Shown in pieces: positions 19,601 to 27,422 of a DNA stretch of 64,000 nucleotides. Below the pieces are notes generated by a model. It made no database searches. It was not told the DNA's origin and saw nothing but the letters and a program-made list of their open reading frames with translations. The stretch's first letter is position 1; every line of letters starts with the position of its first letter. Origin of the DNA: Ruegeria arenilitoris (GTDB lineage Bacteria > Pseudomonadota > Alphaproteobacteria > Rhodobacterales > Rhodobacteraceae); the NCBI RefSeq assembly GCF_013035315.1, contig NZ_WQHP01000009.1, forward strand, positions 98,789 to 162,788, in the 5' to 3' direction. Both the position numbers and the translations under genes were made by a program.

Positions 19601-22600
19601 CGGCACCGGCGGAACCGGTGGCGTTGGGGGCAAGGTCGACGTGACAAGCTCTGCGCGGATTTCAACGACAGGAGAGCGCTCGATCGGTCTGCTGGCGCAA
19701 TCGGTGGGCGGTGCTGGCGGTACAGGCGGCATGGTGCAGGCGGGTCAGAGCAATCTGGACACGATCAAATCCTTCGTCAGCCCGTCAACCGTAGGGACGG
19801 CAGCGTCGATCAACATCGGAGGCACCGGTGGGGACGGTATGACCTCGGACACAGTAACCGTTGTGAATGATGGAATCGTCACGACCGCCGGCATGATGGC
19901 GCATGGTATCTATGCACAATCCGTTGGCGGTGGCGGCGGCATGGGTGGTCTGGTTGAAAACCGTATCATCAACCTGCGGAAAGAGATCGGTAACACCGCG
20001 ACGATTTCCATAGGCGGCAATGGCGGCACAGGAGCGATGTCAGCGGCAGTTTCCGTCACAAACCGCGAGTTAATTCAGACGACTGGCGACAAGTCCGTCG
20101 GCATCTACGCGCAGTCCATCGGTGGTGGCGGTGGTGATGCGCAGCAGGTGCGCAACATCATCTTGGGTCGGTCCTCGGACGGGGCGACAACAAATGCAAT
20201 TCTCATTGGTGGCACTGGTGGCACCGGCGGATCCGGCGGCACGGTGACCGTCGTCAATGAAGCCGACGCAACTATTCGCACTACTGGCAAAGAAAGCCAC
20301 GGTATTCTGGCTCAGTCCATTGGCGGTGGCGGCGGCAATGGTGGTTCCACGATTTCGGTCGACGGGCGCTATGGTGGGGCCGAGGCCAGCACACGGCGCG
20401 CCCTGCAATTCGGTCTGGGCGGATCGGGTGGCACCGGCGGCATGGGCGGCAACGTCTCAGTAACCAATGCCGGAACAATCGTGACAACCGGTGAAGGCGC
20501 GCATGGCATCTTTGCTCAATCCATCGGCGGTGGCGGCGGCAATGGCGGCAGTTCGATCACAGGGACGCTGCGTCTGAAAACGGGCGACAACAGCTCACCG
20601 ACCGCGCAGCTGAACATTGGTGGTTCGGGCGGCAGCGGCAATGTCGCTGGTGATGTGGTCGTCACGAACAGCGGTGACATCCGCGTCGACGGTACAGAAG
20701 CTTATGGCATCATGGTCCAATCCGTTGGTGGTGGCGGTGGCAATGGCGGTCTGGCCGTTGCAATGGATGTCAACGACCTCAAGAACACCATGACCGGCAA
20801 GTCATTCTCGAAAATCGCCATTGGCGGTTCAGGCGGCGACGGCGCAGACGGCGGAGACGTTATGGTCAACCATACTGGCGCAATTGTTGTGAATTCGGAA
20901 AACGGGTTCGGAATCTTTGCGCAATCTGTTGGGGGCGGTGGCGGCAATGCCGGGTATTCGGTGTCTTCCCCGCTGGTATCGGTGCTGGACTACACAGTGT
21001 CTCAGCTGCTGGGCGCGCGTGAGGGAACGACTGGATCTGTGGGAACCGTTACAGTCAATTCGACCGGCGACATTCTGGTGAATGGCGCGGGCAGCGAGGC
21101 TGTTTTCGCCCAGTCAGTGAATGGCGGCGGCGGCAACGTTGTAACCTCGGTTGATTTTGCGGCGTCAACTGCTGGCACGGATGGAACAGGATCCGTCTAT
21201 ACCAGCGATATCTCTCTGGGCGGCGACGAAGTCTCTGACACGGCAGGCAACCGGATTACGCAGTCGCACACCGGCAACATCGCGACGACAAGTGACCGGT
21301 CAACTGGCCTGATGCTGCAAAGCGTTGGCGGTGGTGGTGGTACATCCGCGGCGAACGTAAGCATGCAGGATGGCGATGGTATCGACATCACGGCGCGATT
21401 GGGTGCGATCAACACCGATGATGCCAGCGGCGGCGACGTAACCGGCGGCCGGAGTGGAGATGTGGGAACCGACGGCGCATTCTCGTCCGCGGGGGCTGCG
21501 CAGTCCATCGGCGGCGGAGGTGGTAAGCTTGTGCTGAACAGCACTGGCGCGGCGGATGCGAACAAAGCAGCTTCCGTGATCCTTGGGTCTGACCCTAGTT
21601 TCCGCAATGACGGCGGTGACTTCGACCTGTCATTGAACGGCGACGTCACGACCACCGGTAATCGGTCTTTTGGTCAGAGCGTTCAAAGTATTGGTGCAGG
21701 AGGCGGCGAAGTCGTAGTCGCGGGCCTTGGACGTCTGGACGTCACCTTGGGCGCGCAGGACGACTCAACCGGTGACGGCGGAAACGTTGATCTTGTTAAT
21801 ACCGGGGGTATTGCAACCAGCGGTGCCGGGTCACATGGGTTCGTCATCCAAAGCATCGGCGGCGGCGGCGGTCTGGTTTCCACAGACTTGGATGCAAGCC
21901 AAATCACCGTCAACCTCTCGCCCGCCAACGGCGGTAACGGCGGTGACATCGTATTTTCTCAAACCGGAAACATCGTTACCACTGGTGAAAACGCGATTGG
22001 TGTCGTGGCCCAGTCGTTGGGCGGCGGCGGCGGCATTGTGGATTCGGTCTTCCGTGGATCCGCTGGCGGTGCAGGCGCTGGGGGTGCCATCGACATGGTG
22101 CTCGACGGTAACATCCTGTCTGTTGGTGAAGGCGGTATCGGCGTGCTGGCGCAATCCCAAGGGCGCGATGGCGCGGGTGGGATCACGCTAAGCTTTGACG
22201 GTGTCGTCATGGGCGGGACAGGGCAGGCGGACGCGGTCGCTGCAATCGTTGTAGATGGCGGTGCGGACAATACGCTGTCGTTGTCCAAAGAAACAATGCT
22301 GCTGTCCGGGAACAACCAACTGGTGAATGGCGGAGACGGCAATGAACAAATCTCGCTTGCAGGTGCAGCCTTGGGCAATCTCAACCTTGGAGGGGGCACC
22401 AATGGTCTGACTGTTGAGGAAGGCGGCGCTTTTTATGCGCTCGATAAGGTCAATCTGGGCACTGCCGGATTGATGCAGGTGAACGGCAACTTTGTATTGG
22501 GAGCGAACTGGGGTCTGAATACGGATTTGACGCCAACTATTCAGTCGGGTGACTTTGTCTTTACTGGAAACGTCAGCCAGACCACGAACCTGACCGGAAG

Positions 22601-24026
22601 TCTGGCCTTCGGCGCTACGGCATCTTCGACCTTCGACGTGTATTTCTTGGCCACAGGCGCATCTGGTGGCGATAGCGATCTGGTCAATGTCTCCGGTGAT
22701 GCCACGATGGGTGGCACTCTGACGCCGCAGCTCAACACACTTCAACGGGCGTTGCCCCTTGTCATTGTTAATCCGGGTGGTTCGGCCGCAGATGCAGGGA
22801 CTACGATTCAGGACACTGTGGTGTTGGATTACTCGATCGGTTTGAATGGCTCGACTTCAGACGGCAGTTCGATTGATCTGGTGATCACACCGGACTACTC
22901 GACCGCCAATATGAACGCGAACCAGGCGGCCGTTGGTGATTACATCAATCAAGTTCTGAACGGGCAGGGTTCGGCGGCACAAGGCGAGCTGTTTGCCCTG
23001 ATAGGGAACATGACGTCCGAGGCCGAAGTGATCGAAGCTACGAGCGAATTCGCAGTGGCGGATTACGCCGCGAATGCGGTAGACACCTATAACGGCGCGC
23101 GTGTATTCGCAGATGCTTTGCATAATTGCGAACGGTTTACTGATTATCAGGCCGGTGATGATCCGCGCAATTGCGTCTGGTTCTCCGGGGGCAGATCCTT
23201 CTACGACCGAGACCAGACCAATATCTACGATGAGTTGGACATCAACAACACCAACCTGTCCGCCGGCGTCCGTTTGCCGGTCGGGGACGAACTCTACGCC
23301 GGTTTTGCGCTGGGTTATGACCAGATCAGCTTGCGGAATGGGACGCAGTACAACGCGACCGGTGATCGGTTCAATCTGGGCGCGTCGCTGAGCAAATACA
23401 TCGGCCCTTGGGAGTTTGCGGGTGTGCTTTCAGCCGGTTGGTCGGACTATGATACAGACCGCTCGGGAGGGATCAGTGGCGTTCTGCCCAACGGAAATGC
23501 AGTGAACACCGTTGGCGTCAGTTCGATAAAGCATAAGATGAACCACCAGAGCCTACGGTTGAGTTTTGCGTATGACCACAGGTTTGCCGGTGGCAGCTCT
23601 TACCTGCGGCCCGAGATCGCCGCTGACGCAACCCGCTTGGCGACCGAAAGCAACGGCGACGCAACACTTTCGGGGATCGTTTTGCAGGGAGATAGCGAAA
23701 TGATCTATTCGCTGACGCCGTCGCTTGAGATCGGGACGGAACAGATCCTCAGCGCTTCTCAAAAACTGCGCGCAAGTTTCCGGGCCGGTGCGATCATCTC
23801 GTCCAGCGATACCGTGTCAGTTCGCGCCGGGTTTGCGGGTGCCAATGCAGCCGATGGCGGATTTACAAACACCAGCTTTATCGGAGACGCTCATGGGTTG
23901 GTTTCGGCGCGACTGGGGCTGTTTGCTTTGGATGACAGCAGCTTTATCAATCTAAGTCTGGACCACATGTTCGGAGATTCGACTGAGGCTCTGCAAGTTG
24001 GTCTCGGGCTCGGGATACAATTCTAA
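10686..24026 (+). CDS. Giant glycine-rich repeat autotransporter adhesin
   Basis: One uninterrupted frame of 4,446 codons. Residues 1-28 form a signal peptide (basic MRGARVSKK, a hydrophobic stretch, cleavage near LFA/APT). Residues ~29-4,130 are the passenger, built from about 53 repeats centred on AQS(I/V/L)GGGGGNGG, each followed by a valine/serine-rich strand, a GVGG or GLGG turn and a threonine-rich strand (ITTTGD-like). This pattern suggests a long beta-helix. The last ~290 residues (from about base 23160) are an autotransporter beta-barrel ending in the expected terminal Phe (GLGIQF). The only cysteines I noticed are a pair at the passenger/barrel junction (HNCERF, RNCVWF). Likely role: type Va-secreted surface adhesin or biofilm matrix protein. 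The ATG at 10686 and the GTG at 10701 are both possible starts. An IalB-like gene follows 18 bases later. Confidence 0.9.
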   Translation: MRGARVSKKSSLLLAVSFFALISNPLFAAPTADSKVGDTVTNPVTGLDTTVSALIVDPASTPTAGTTAFVETADGYVFLVKEVGDTIYNSDNPPLAFDIVSISGTTAQISNSGATGTASLSTRLTLSQYNSNFNSAGTPGAVTPPEDVSGPNGVNQVVYGQDGSNGRDGALVVPPSSGGNGATGPTQTKTLSSDVNATSNIGWQVGSVGGDGGDGGDSYLSFWDGRDGGDGGKGGTVNATQSSSSTIQTSGGNNEGIFAFSRSGKAGNGGSGFAAPGGGTGGHSADGGNVTVTQRGAISTSGDSADGIYALSVSNNGGNGGSQWGLVGSSGDGGYGGSGGIVTVNTASTASLLTTGNYANGIYAQSIGGSGGSAGTSGNLLVSLIGGADNGGNGGAVSVSHAGAIETQGDFSRGIVAQSIGGGGGSGGTAGGLVSLSLGGVGSNGGSGDTVSVTVQGSGSILTSGKGADGVMAQSIGGSGGTGANSYGLVAIGGTGSRGGTGAAVSVRNYGQIVTGGDSARGIIAQSIGGGGGDGGSSGGMVSVGGNGNGGGAGSTVTIVNDGIITTTGDDAMGILAQSIGGGGGNGGSSGSVGAFVGVAIGGDGGAGGKGGDVNVTLSNTDSSQPSSIQTSGDRSTGVFAQSVGGGGGNGGGAVSVAVGAFGAASVSVGGSAGNGGDGGDVSISGSGSASVQTGGDDAIGVMLQSVGGGGGNGGYAVSVAVSGGPVSGSLAVGVGGEGSAGGKGGTVTVGEFNSSGVATASGFDGTVVTTGNRSTGMLFQSIGGGGGNGGLAVAATGGASALFSGNVSVGIGGQAGSAGNGGDVQVNNKADVATTGTNSSAMIAQSVGGGGGNGGGSIAAGISASGGAAVGINVGVGGNGGGAGIGGDVTLIAGGNTIETSGAFSSGVVAQSVGGGGGNGGYSIGASADIGGAAAGSVRVALGGKAGGGGAGGAVTAQVDANVTTRGDDSGAIVVQSIGGGGGNGGFSVAAGLAAGGAGAGTVDVGLGGDGGIGGIGGNVTGVRVNGDVRTEGMRSTGVVIQSIGGGGGNGGFNVTAGVAAAGAGAGSIGVGLGGNGSVGGNGGVVEGQVAGNVVTLSDNSSGVVFQSIGGGGGNGGFNVAAGIAGAGAGGGAVTVGLGGGGSGGGIGQSVTGRVTGSIATGGMDATAVLAQSVGGGGGNGGFNVSASLAGAGVASGAVSVGLGGDGGSGAVGGSVNLTTTNSIVTAGDRSSGIVAQSIGGGGGNGGFNVSGTGSGAGVGSGAVSVGLGGTGAGGGNGGTVSLTSGGTILTQGDSATAFLAQSIGGGGGNGGFNVSASVQGSGTAGGAVSVGLGGSGGGGGDGNTVIATSNNAVETRGDQSSGVVAQSIGGGGGNGGFNVAPVLSGAGTASGAVSVGLGGSGDTGGKGGNVTLTSNGTILTDGFASSGFVAQSIGGGGGSGGFNVAPTLSGAGTGAGSVSVGLGGSGDGGGDGSQVTAGTTANVVTKGDASVGILAQSVGGGGGNGGFNVSPALAGAGTGSGAISVGLGGSGGSGGNGGIVGLTVQNSVQTEGAQSSAVVAQSIGGGGGNGGFNVSASVGGAGTGSGAAAVGLGGRGTGGGDASAVTANATGNLITLGDTSSGLLAQSVGGGGGNGGMNISVAVAAAGTGSGGASVGLGGASGTGGNGGTAEATLTGNVSTQGDESGGVIVQSLGGGGGNGGMNVSATVTVAGTGSGGASVGLGGSGGDGGNSDTATGTVIGNVSTAGDNSGGVLVQSAAGGGGNGGLNVSAAVNLSGTGGGAIGVGVGGSGGDGGNASTATGSVTGDVTTSGDNATGVLVQSVGGGGGNGGVNISGALSLARTGSGAAGIGVGGFGGSGGTSGVVSNTFSGNVSTSGTRSAGIIAQSLGGGGGNGATNISGAISVASNYSGGLGIGVGGFGGDGGAADSVTQQVTGDVTTTGDDSVGILTQSLGGGGGNGGTNISAALSLSRSANAAVGIGVGGFGGGGADAGALVQSTITGGVSTSGDRSTGILTQSLGGGGGNGGTNISASLGISQQNGGSVSLGVGGFGGGAGNAGAVTSTVRSRTDSGGTTSIVTTGVDSIGVMAQSVGGGGGNGGLNVSGAVNLTGKSGAAVALGLGGFGGGGGDAAAVTLDIESDVVTAGDGSYGVFAQSLGGGGGTGGVNISGSLALTKPSGSDTIFSVSAGVGGFGGSGGDASDVDLDYTGNIQAVPMVQQSEGTFEVDQSKGASGIIAQSLGGGGGNGGTNVSGGIAISGKPGAGQTDSSKSYAVVVGVGGFGGGGGDAGNVDVNIGAGSTIKAHGTGQSGLLAQSLGGGGGNGGLNVSGGIVSDSSLIVGVGGFAGDGGKAGDVTVTSQAEITVTTNPDDISIPNTTTFEDKLRDFLGDMIVDDTEELVSTFGLERLFIDMGVFNEEKPDTDGSAGLMAQSIGGGGGNGGLNVSGGIALSKDGKIPSVTFGVGGFGGDGNVSGNVTVNHTGAISVAGNWKHGVLAQSIAGGGGNGALNVTGQLNYGDSNNSDGKTDLSIVGGLGGHGGTGADAGNVSVTQSGNISTNGYHARGLFAQSLGGGGGTGGINATFVGTKDSSPIAMGIGGFGGGGGDAGDVTVARGTAVAAAGTITTDGVGAHGIEASSIGGGGGDAGINAVVGISKTTGNQSNGGTGDSTDRKTPTNTGVDDSVIANYNAVLDELEGKVNPADSSGNKTGMSAVIAIGGDAGTAGDGGTVDIDHYGDIVTKQDGSHGVFGQSIGGGGGNAALNLAFAYELSSDQTNKGFGIAVGGGTGEGGIGGAVDVRNTGDISTLGADSHGLFAQSVGGGGGNAGYNSASTSVDGGNVNIQIGRTGGTGGSGGTVFASSDGVVSTTGDRSYGFFAQSIGNGGGNSSSISASIGTPKTGDSKGNKASVSVGLAGGTGGAAGDVTSVIAGTVVTQGDDAHAVFAQSVGGGGGNGGKASNSAGGGISASLSIGGTGGTGGVGGKVDVTSSARISTTGERSIGLLAQSVGGAGGTGGMVQAGQSNLDTIKSFVSPSTVGTAASINIGGTGGDGMTSDTVTVVNDGIVTTAGMMAHGIYAQSVGGGGGMGGLVENRIINLRKEIGNTATISIGGNGGTGAMSAAVSVTNRELIQTTGDKSVGIYAQSIGGGGGDAQQVRNIILGRSSDGATTNAILIGGTGGTGGSGGTVTVVNEADATIRTTGKESHGILAQSIGGGGGNGGSTISVDGRYGGAEASTRRALQFGLGGSGGTGGMGGNVSVTNAGTIVTTGEGAHGIFAQSIGGGGGNGGSSITGTLRLKTGDNSSPTAQLNIGGSGGSGNVAGDVVVTNSGDIRVDGTEAYGIMVQSVGGGGGNGGLAVAMDVNDLKNTMTGKSFSKIAIGGSGGDGADGGDVMVNHTGAIVVNSENGFGIFAQSVGGGGGNAGYSVSSPLVSVLDYTVSQLLGAREGTTGSVGTVTVNSTGDILVNGAGSEAVFAQSVNGGGGNVVTSVDFAASTAGTDGTGSVYTSDISLGGDEVSDTAGNRITQSHTGNIATTSDRSTGLMLQSVGGGGGTSAANVSMQDGDGIDITARLGAINTDDASGGDVTGGRSGDVGTDGAFSSAGAAQSIGGGGGKLVLNSTGAADANKAASVILGSDPSFRNDGGDFDLSLNGDVTTTGNRSFGQSVQSIGAGGGEVVVAGLGRLDVTLGAQDDSTGDGGNVDLVNTGGIATSGAGSHGFVIQSIGGGGGLVSTDLDASQITVNLSPANGGNGGDIVFSQTGNIVTTGENAIGVVAQSLGGGGGIVDSVFRGSAGGAGAGGAIDMVLDGNILSVGEGGIGVLAQSQGRDGAGGITLSFDGVVMGGTGQADAVAAIVVDGGADNTLSLSKETMLLSGNNQLVNGGDGNEQISLAGAALGNLNLGGGTNGLTVEEGGAFYALDKVNLGTAGLMQVNGNFVLGANWGLNTDLTPTIQSGDFVFTGNVSQTTNLTGSLAFGATASSTFDVYFLATGASGGDSDLVNVSGDATMGGTLTPQLNTLQRALPLVIVNPGGSAADAGTTIQDTVVLDYSIGLNGSTSDGSSIDLVITPDYSTANMNANQAAVGDYINQVLNGQGSAAQGELFALIGNMTSEAEVIEATSEFAVADYAANAVDTYNGARVFADALHNCERFTDYQAGDDPRNCVWFSGGRSFYDRDQTNIYDELDINNTNLSAGVRLPVGDELYAGFALGYDQISLRNGTQYNATGDRFNLGASLSKYIGPWEFAGVLSAGWSDYDTDRSGGISGVLPNGNAVNTVGVSSIKHKMNHQSLRLSFAYDHRFAGGSSYLRPEIAADATRLATESNGDATLSGIVLQGDSEMIYSLTPSLEIGTEQILSASQKLRASFRAGAIISSSDTVSVRAGFAGANAADGGFTNTSFIGDAHGLVSARLGLFALDDSSFINLSLDHMFGDSTEALQVGLGLGIQF
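11740..22170 (+). repeat. Coding tandem repeats of the adhesin passenger
   Basis: I count about 53 repeat units by their QS-x-GGGGG core. Between the cores at 13816 and 16546 there are 14 intervals of exactly 195 bases (65 residues), with neighbouring intervals of 195 or 198. Units inside this block share FNVSAS or similar, GAGTGSGAVSVGLGGSG-like and VTTxGD-like segments, so it is the most homogeneous part. Units further downstream are longer, more varied, and accept inserts. The repeats are protein-level; DNA identity between units is moderate because synonymous codons vary. Confidence 0.9.
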
Positions 24027-24044
24027 TTAATGAGGGACAGAAGA

Positions 24045-24524
24045 ATGAAAAACTGGCTAGGCGCTTTGGGGGTATCATTCGGTTTAGCGCAACCGCTAGC
24101 CGCGCAAGATGGCGCCGGGCCGTTATGGTCGGTCACTTGCAGCAATTTGGTGAGTGTAAATGAGCTGGTCTGCGAAATGACCCAAAGCATCGTCCTCAGC
24201 GAAAACAATCAAAGGCTGGCTTCGATCGCTTTTGTCAAAACCTCTGGCAAAGACGAAACCGAGGCCGTGCTGACCTTGCCGTTCGGGTTGTCGTTCCCGG
24301 AAGGTCTGGTTGCTAAGGTTGATGACGCACAGGTTGCAGAGCTCGAGTTTCTGACCTGCGAAGCGCAAGGCTGTTTGGCTCGTTCTCCCGTTTCGTCAGA
24401 ATGGGCATCAACGATGCGTGCAGGCGCGCAGTTGCGGATCGAGGCACAGAATTCTTTGGGCGAGCCAATCACATTCGGCTTTGATCTGACGGGGTTCAGC
24501 CAGGTCTCCGACCTTCTGCCGTAA
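24045..24524 (+). CDS. Invasion-associated locus B (IalB)-like periplasmic protein
   Basis: A secreted protein of ~159 residues. A signal peptide (WLGALGVSFGLAQPLAA/QDG) is followed by the IalB pattern: an early WSVTCS and LVCEMTQSIVL cysteine pair, VLTLPFGLSFPEGL, and a second pair in LTCEAQGCLA, suggesting two disulphides. IalB-family proteins are periplasmic or envelope proteins first described in Bartonella invasion; the molecular role is unclear. ATG at 24045 follows GGGACAGAAG and is preferred to the ATG at 24030. The 18-base gap to the autotransporter suggests cotranscription and perhaps a chaperone-like role for its export (inference). Confidence 0.8.
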   Translation: MKNWLGALGVSFGLAQPLAAQDGAGPLWSVTCSNLVSVNELVCEMTQSIVLSENNQRLASIAFVKTSGKDETEAVLTLPFGLSFPEGLVAKVDDAQVAELEFLTCEAQGCLARSPVSSEWASTMRAGAQLRIEAQNSLGEPITFGFDLTGFSQVSDLLP

Positions 24525-24534
24525 CTAGAAGTGG

Positions 24535-24570
24535 TGGGTTTCTTAACCGAATAACTGCACCAGAAACCCA
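24535..24570 (+). terminator. Stem-loop after the IalB-like gene
   Basis: TGGGTTTCT (24535-24543) and AGAAACCCA (24562-24570) are perfect nine-base arms around an 18-base loop, ten bases after the stop codon. It may end the adhesin transcript, but no T-run follows and the loop is large, so factor-dependent termination or an old insertion end are alternatives. Confidence 0.4.
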
Positions 24571-24986
24571 ATATGAGAGACTTGCTGAGGACGTCGATGA
24601 CGAATTGAAATGCTGGTGAGTTCGTCGATACCATCTTCCAGATTCAAACTCGAGCGCGAATCAACAGGTATCGCGATCGAGTTTTATCCTGCATCCGAGG
24701 AAAGCTGTTTGCCAAGCAACGCTCTGCCACCAGACTGAATTTCACCGGCCGCAGGACGGCTGCTGCTGTAGGTACGACCCTCGCATCAACTTCCCAAGAA
24801 ATTTCCCAAGACTCCGAAGGCTTCGTCACGCGTCCTATGACTATTTTTGTGGCATCCTAGAGTTGATGTTGGGTTGCTTCGAAAATTCTCTGATACGGGT
24901 TGCTTGCGAAAGCGGTATCCAATGGGTCGGGCGCAAGACTCGGCTGTACATTGGCCAGAACTCCAGATAGAGGGCGGTCCTTACCC
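24571..24986. other. Gene-free stretch before the RNA helicase
   Basis: About 415 bases. I see no frame with recognisable protein similarity on either strand; short frames such as 24644-24829 (minus) look like chance. The last ~100 bases presumably hold the helicase promoter and 5' leader. Long leaders are common for DEAD-box cold-shock helicases, but I see no defined structure. Confidence 0.4.
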
Positions 24987-27017
24987 ATGGATGATGCGCT
25001 GAGTTCTAGGCTGCATTTCCCGCCTTACGCAAAGAATACCAACGTGAAAAAAACCATCGCTGACGCGCTTGCCCGCAAGGGTTATTACACTTTGACACAA
25101 GTCCAACAGGCTGTGACGCAGCCTGATTTGGAAGGGCGCGATATGTTGGTGTCGGCTCAGACCGGCTCAGGTAAAACCATCGGCTTCGGGCTGGCGATTG
25201 CACCACAGATCCTGAGCGACGGTGACACATTTGGGCAGTCTGGTGCCCCCTCGGCTCTGGTTGTTGCGCCGACGCGGGAACTGGCGTTGCAGGTAAAGCG
25301 GGAACTGAGCTGGCTCTATGCGGACGCTGGCGCTTATCTGGCGTCCTGCGTTGGTGGTATGGACATGCGTGATGAGCGCCGCGCGCTGGCGCGCGGGGCT
25401 CATATTGTTGTCGCGACACCCGGGCGGCTTCGGGACCATATCATGCGCGGGTCCATCGATCTGACTGCGATCCGTGCCGTGGTTCTGGACGAGGCTGATG
25501 AAATGCTTGACCTCGGGTTTCGCGAAGATCTGGAGTTCATTTTGGACGAAACTCCTGCTGATCGCCAAACCCTGTTGTTCTCTGCCACCGTTCCGCGCGC
25601 CATCGCCAATCTGGCGACAAAGTACCAGCAAGACGCAGCGCGGGTCAGTACGGTAAGCGAACAGACGCAGCATGCCGATATCGAATACCGTGCGATGATG
25701 GTTGCCCCGCGGGACGGTGAAAATGCGATCATCAACGTGTTGCGATATTACGAGGCACCGAAAGCCATCGTCTTTTGCAACACGCGGGCAATGGTGTCCC
25801 GTTTGACCACGCGGTTGTCCAACCGGGGGTTCTCGGTTGTGGCGCTGTCGGGCGAGCTGACTCAGGGCGAGCGATCCAATGCACTGCAGTCCATGCGGGA
25901 TGGGCGGGCACGTGTTTGTGTGGCCACAGATGTTGCCGCTCGCGGGATCGACCTGCCGAACCTGGATCTGGTTGTGCATGCCGAATTGCCGAAGACCCAT
26001 GAAACACTTTTGCACCGTTCAGGACGTACGGGGCGGGCCGGCCGCAAAGGCGTCAGTGCGCTGGTGGTCGAACCGTCCTCGCGCAAAAAGGCTGAACGTA
26101 TCCTGAAGTTTGCCAAACTCACTGCGGATTGGGGGACGGCGCCATCGGCGGATGAGGTGAACGCGCGCGATCAGGACCGGATGTTTGCCTCAGATGACTG
26201 GCAGGTCGAGATCACGGAGAGCGAACGCTCGGCTGTTCAGCATCTGGTCGATACATTTGCGCCGGAACAGATCGCAGCGGCCTATCTGCGCCAGTACAAA
26301 CTGCGCCATTCGGCACCGGAAGAGTTGGCCTCGGTGACGGCAGAGCGTCCGAAACCGCGTGCGGCTTTTGGACCAAGCGTTTGGTTTTCCTTGTCGGAAG
26401 GGCGCAACCAGAACGCATCGCCCCGGCATTTGTTGCCTATGATTTGCAAAGCAGGCGGTTTGACCAAGGATGATATCGGGGCCATCCGAATTGCCGATGA
26501 TCTTTCTTATGTTGAAATCCGCGAAGACAGTGTTTCCGGTTTTCTGACCGCATTGGGTTCTGAGATGATGATCGAAGGGTCCAAGGAGGTCATGCAACTG
26601 GAGGGCGCGCCCGATATCCCGGCCTTTGAGCGGTCCAAGCCGGGGCGCGGTCCCAAGGGAAAACCACGGCCAAAGACCGGTAAACCCGATTGGAAAGAGA
26701 CCCCGCCGCGCCGCAAGGACGCTTCGAAACCCGACGGTCGCAAACCTCGCGGGTACACGGAGGGTAAGCCGAAACCGGCAAGGCCCGAGCGCACCGACCC
26801 CGGCGAAGGTAAGTTTCAGGCTAAAGGCGTCAAATCGAAACCGCGCAGCCCGCGCGATGATAAAGCCAAGGACGGCAAGCCGAAGTTTGGCGGCAAGGTT
26901 GCAAAAGGTCCGCCACCTCCAAAGGGTAAACCAAGTAGCAAGAAGAACCGTGCCCGTGCCGCAGCTGCCAAGGCTGGTAAGGGTGGGGATGCGGTGCCGA
27001 AACGGCGAAAAAGCTGA
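24987..27017 (+). CDS. DEAD-box ATP-dependent RNA helicase with DbpA-like RNA-binding domain
   Basis: A 676-residue helicase with the full motif set: the Q region, AQTGSGKT (Walker A, ~57-64), PTRELALQV, VLDEADEMLD (DEAD, ~168), LLFSATVPR and HRSGRTGRAGRKG in the second RecA domain. Residues ~460-540 (FGPSVWFSLSEGRNQNASPRHLL...) match the DbpA/CsdA RNA-recognition domain. The last ~130 residues are Lys/Arg/Pro/Gly-rich and probably disordered. This layout fits DeaD/CsdA-type helicases in ribosome assembly and cold adaptation. ATG at 24987 starts MDDALSSRLHF; an upstream TTG would add an unlike extension. Confidence 0.92.
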   Translation: MDDALSSRLHFPPYAKNTNVKKTIADALARKGYYTLTQVQQAVTQPDLEGRDMLVSAQTGSGKTIGFGLAIAPQILSDGDTFGQSGAPSALVVAPTRELALQVKRELSWLYADAGAYLASCVGGMDMRDERRALARGAHIVVATPGRLRDHIMRGSIDLTAIRAVVLDEADEMLDLGFREDLEFILDETPADRQTLLFSATVPRAIANLATKYQQDAARVSTVSEQTQHADIEYRAMMVAPRDGENAIINVLRYYEAPKAIVFCNTRAMVSRLTTRLSNRGFSVVALSGELTQGERSNALQSMRDGRARVCVATDVAARGIDLPNLDLVVHAELPKTHETLLHRSGRTGRAGRKGVSALVVEPSSRKKAERILKFAKLTADWGTAPSADEVNARDQDRMFASDDWQVEITESERSAVQHLVDTFAPEQIAAAYLRQYKLRHSAPEELASVTAERPKPRAAFGPSVWFSLSEGRNQNASPRHLLPMICKAGGLTKDDIGAIRIADDLSYVEIREDSVSGFLTALGSEMMIEGSKEVMQLEGAPDIPAFERSKPGRGPKGKPRPKTGKPDWKETPPRRKDASKPDGRKPRGYTEGKPKPARPERTDPGEGKFQAKGVKSKPRSPRDDKAKDGKPKFGGKVAKGPPPPKGKPSSKKNRARAAAAKAGKGGDAVPKRRKS

Positions 27018-27422
27018 TTTTGGGCCCGACCTATGGGTCGAGCAACTGGAAAAATTGTGCATCGCGGAGCTGCCGATCTGGCCGCTCCGCGTTTGCGTTT
27101 TAGGGTTCAATTCCTTTGCGGCAGGCACCTGACTGGCTCGTAAACCACCCAAAAACCGAGAATTCCTTTACTCGTGCTTCGTATATCTAAATTTCGAAAA
27201 ACAAAAACTCACCTATGATAATTCCGAATAAGGGGGTTTGTAGGAGGTAACCCTTGATGGGTGGCGCGTCCGCGTGCTTGAATTTTGGTGTCAGCTGGGC
27301 GCGCTGCGCCGTTGACCAAAAAAACGGGGGAAGTAACGGCTTTCCGACACTGTTTGTAAGGTGCGCAACTGCCCATGGGCACGGAAGAACGGCACCGCAG
27401 ACGCCCAACATGGAGACACCAA
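27018..27422. other. Long intergenic leader before the betaine ABC operon
   Basis: About 400 bases. The first part follows the helicase stop and contains no strong terminator. The region 27180-27240 is AT-rich (promoter candidate), and 27240-27420 is a G-rich stretch that could be a structured 5' leader of the binding-protein mRNA. I compared it by eye with the guanidine, glycine and SAM-II riboswitch cores I remember and found no convincing match. Confidence 0.35.

Noticed and set aside
11740..22170. CRISPR-like regularly spaced repeats
   Set aside because: The 195-base spacing is in coding frame, units are protein repeats with synonymous variation, and there are no unique spacers or cas genes.
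24644..24829. Transposase remnant before the helicase
   Set aside because: No catalytic motif, no terminal repeats, only a short open frame.
25167..26015. 282-residue minus-strand frame within the helicase gene
   Set aside because: It is the complement of conserved helicase motifs; no independent ribosome site or family resemblance.
27240..27420. Guanidine or glycine riboswitch before proX
   Set aside because: The leader is G-rich and could fold, but I could not match the conserved cores I know; an Infernal scan would settle it.
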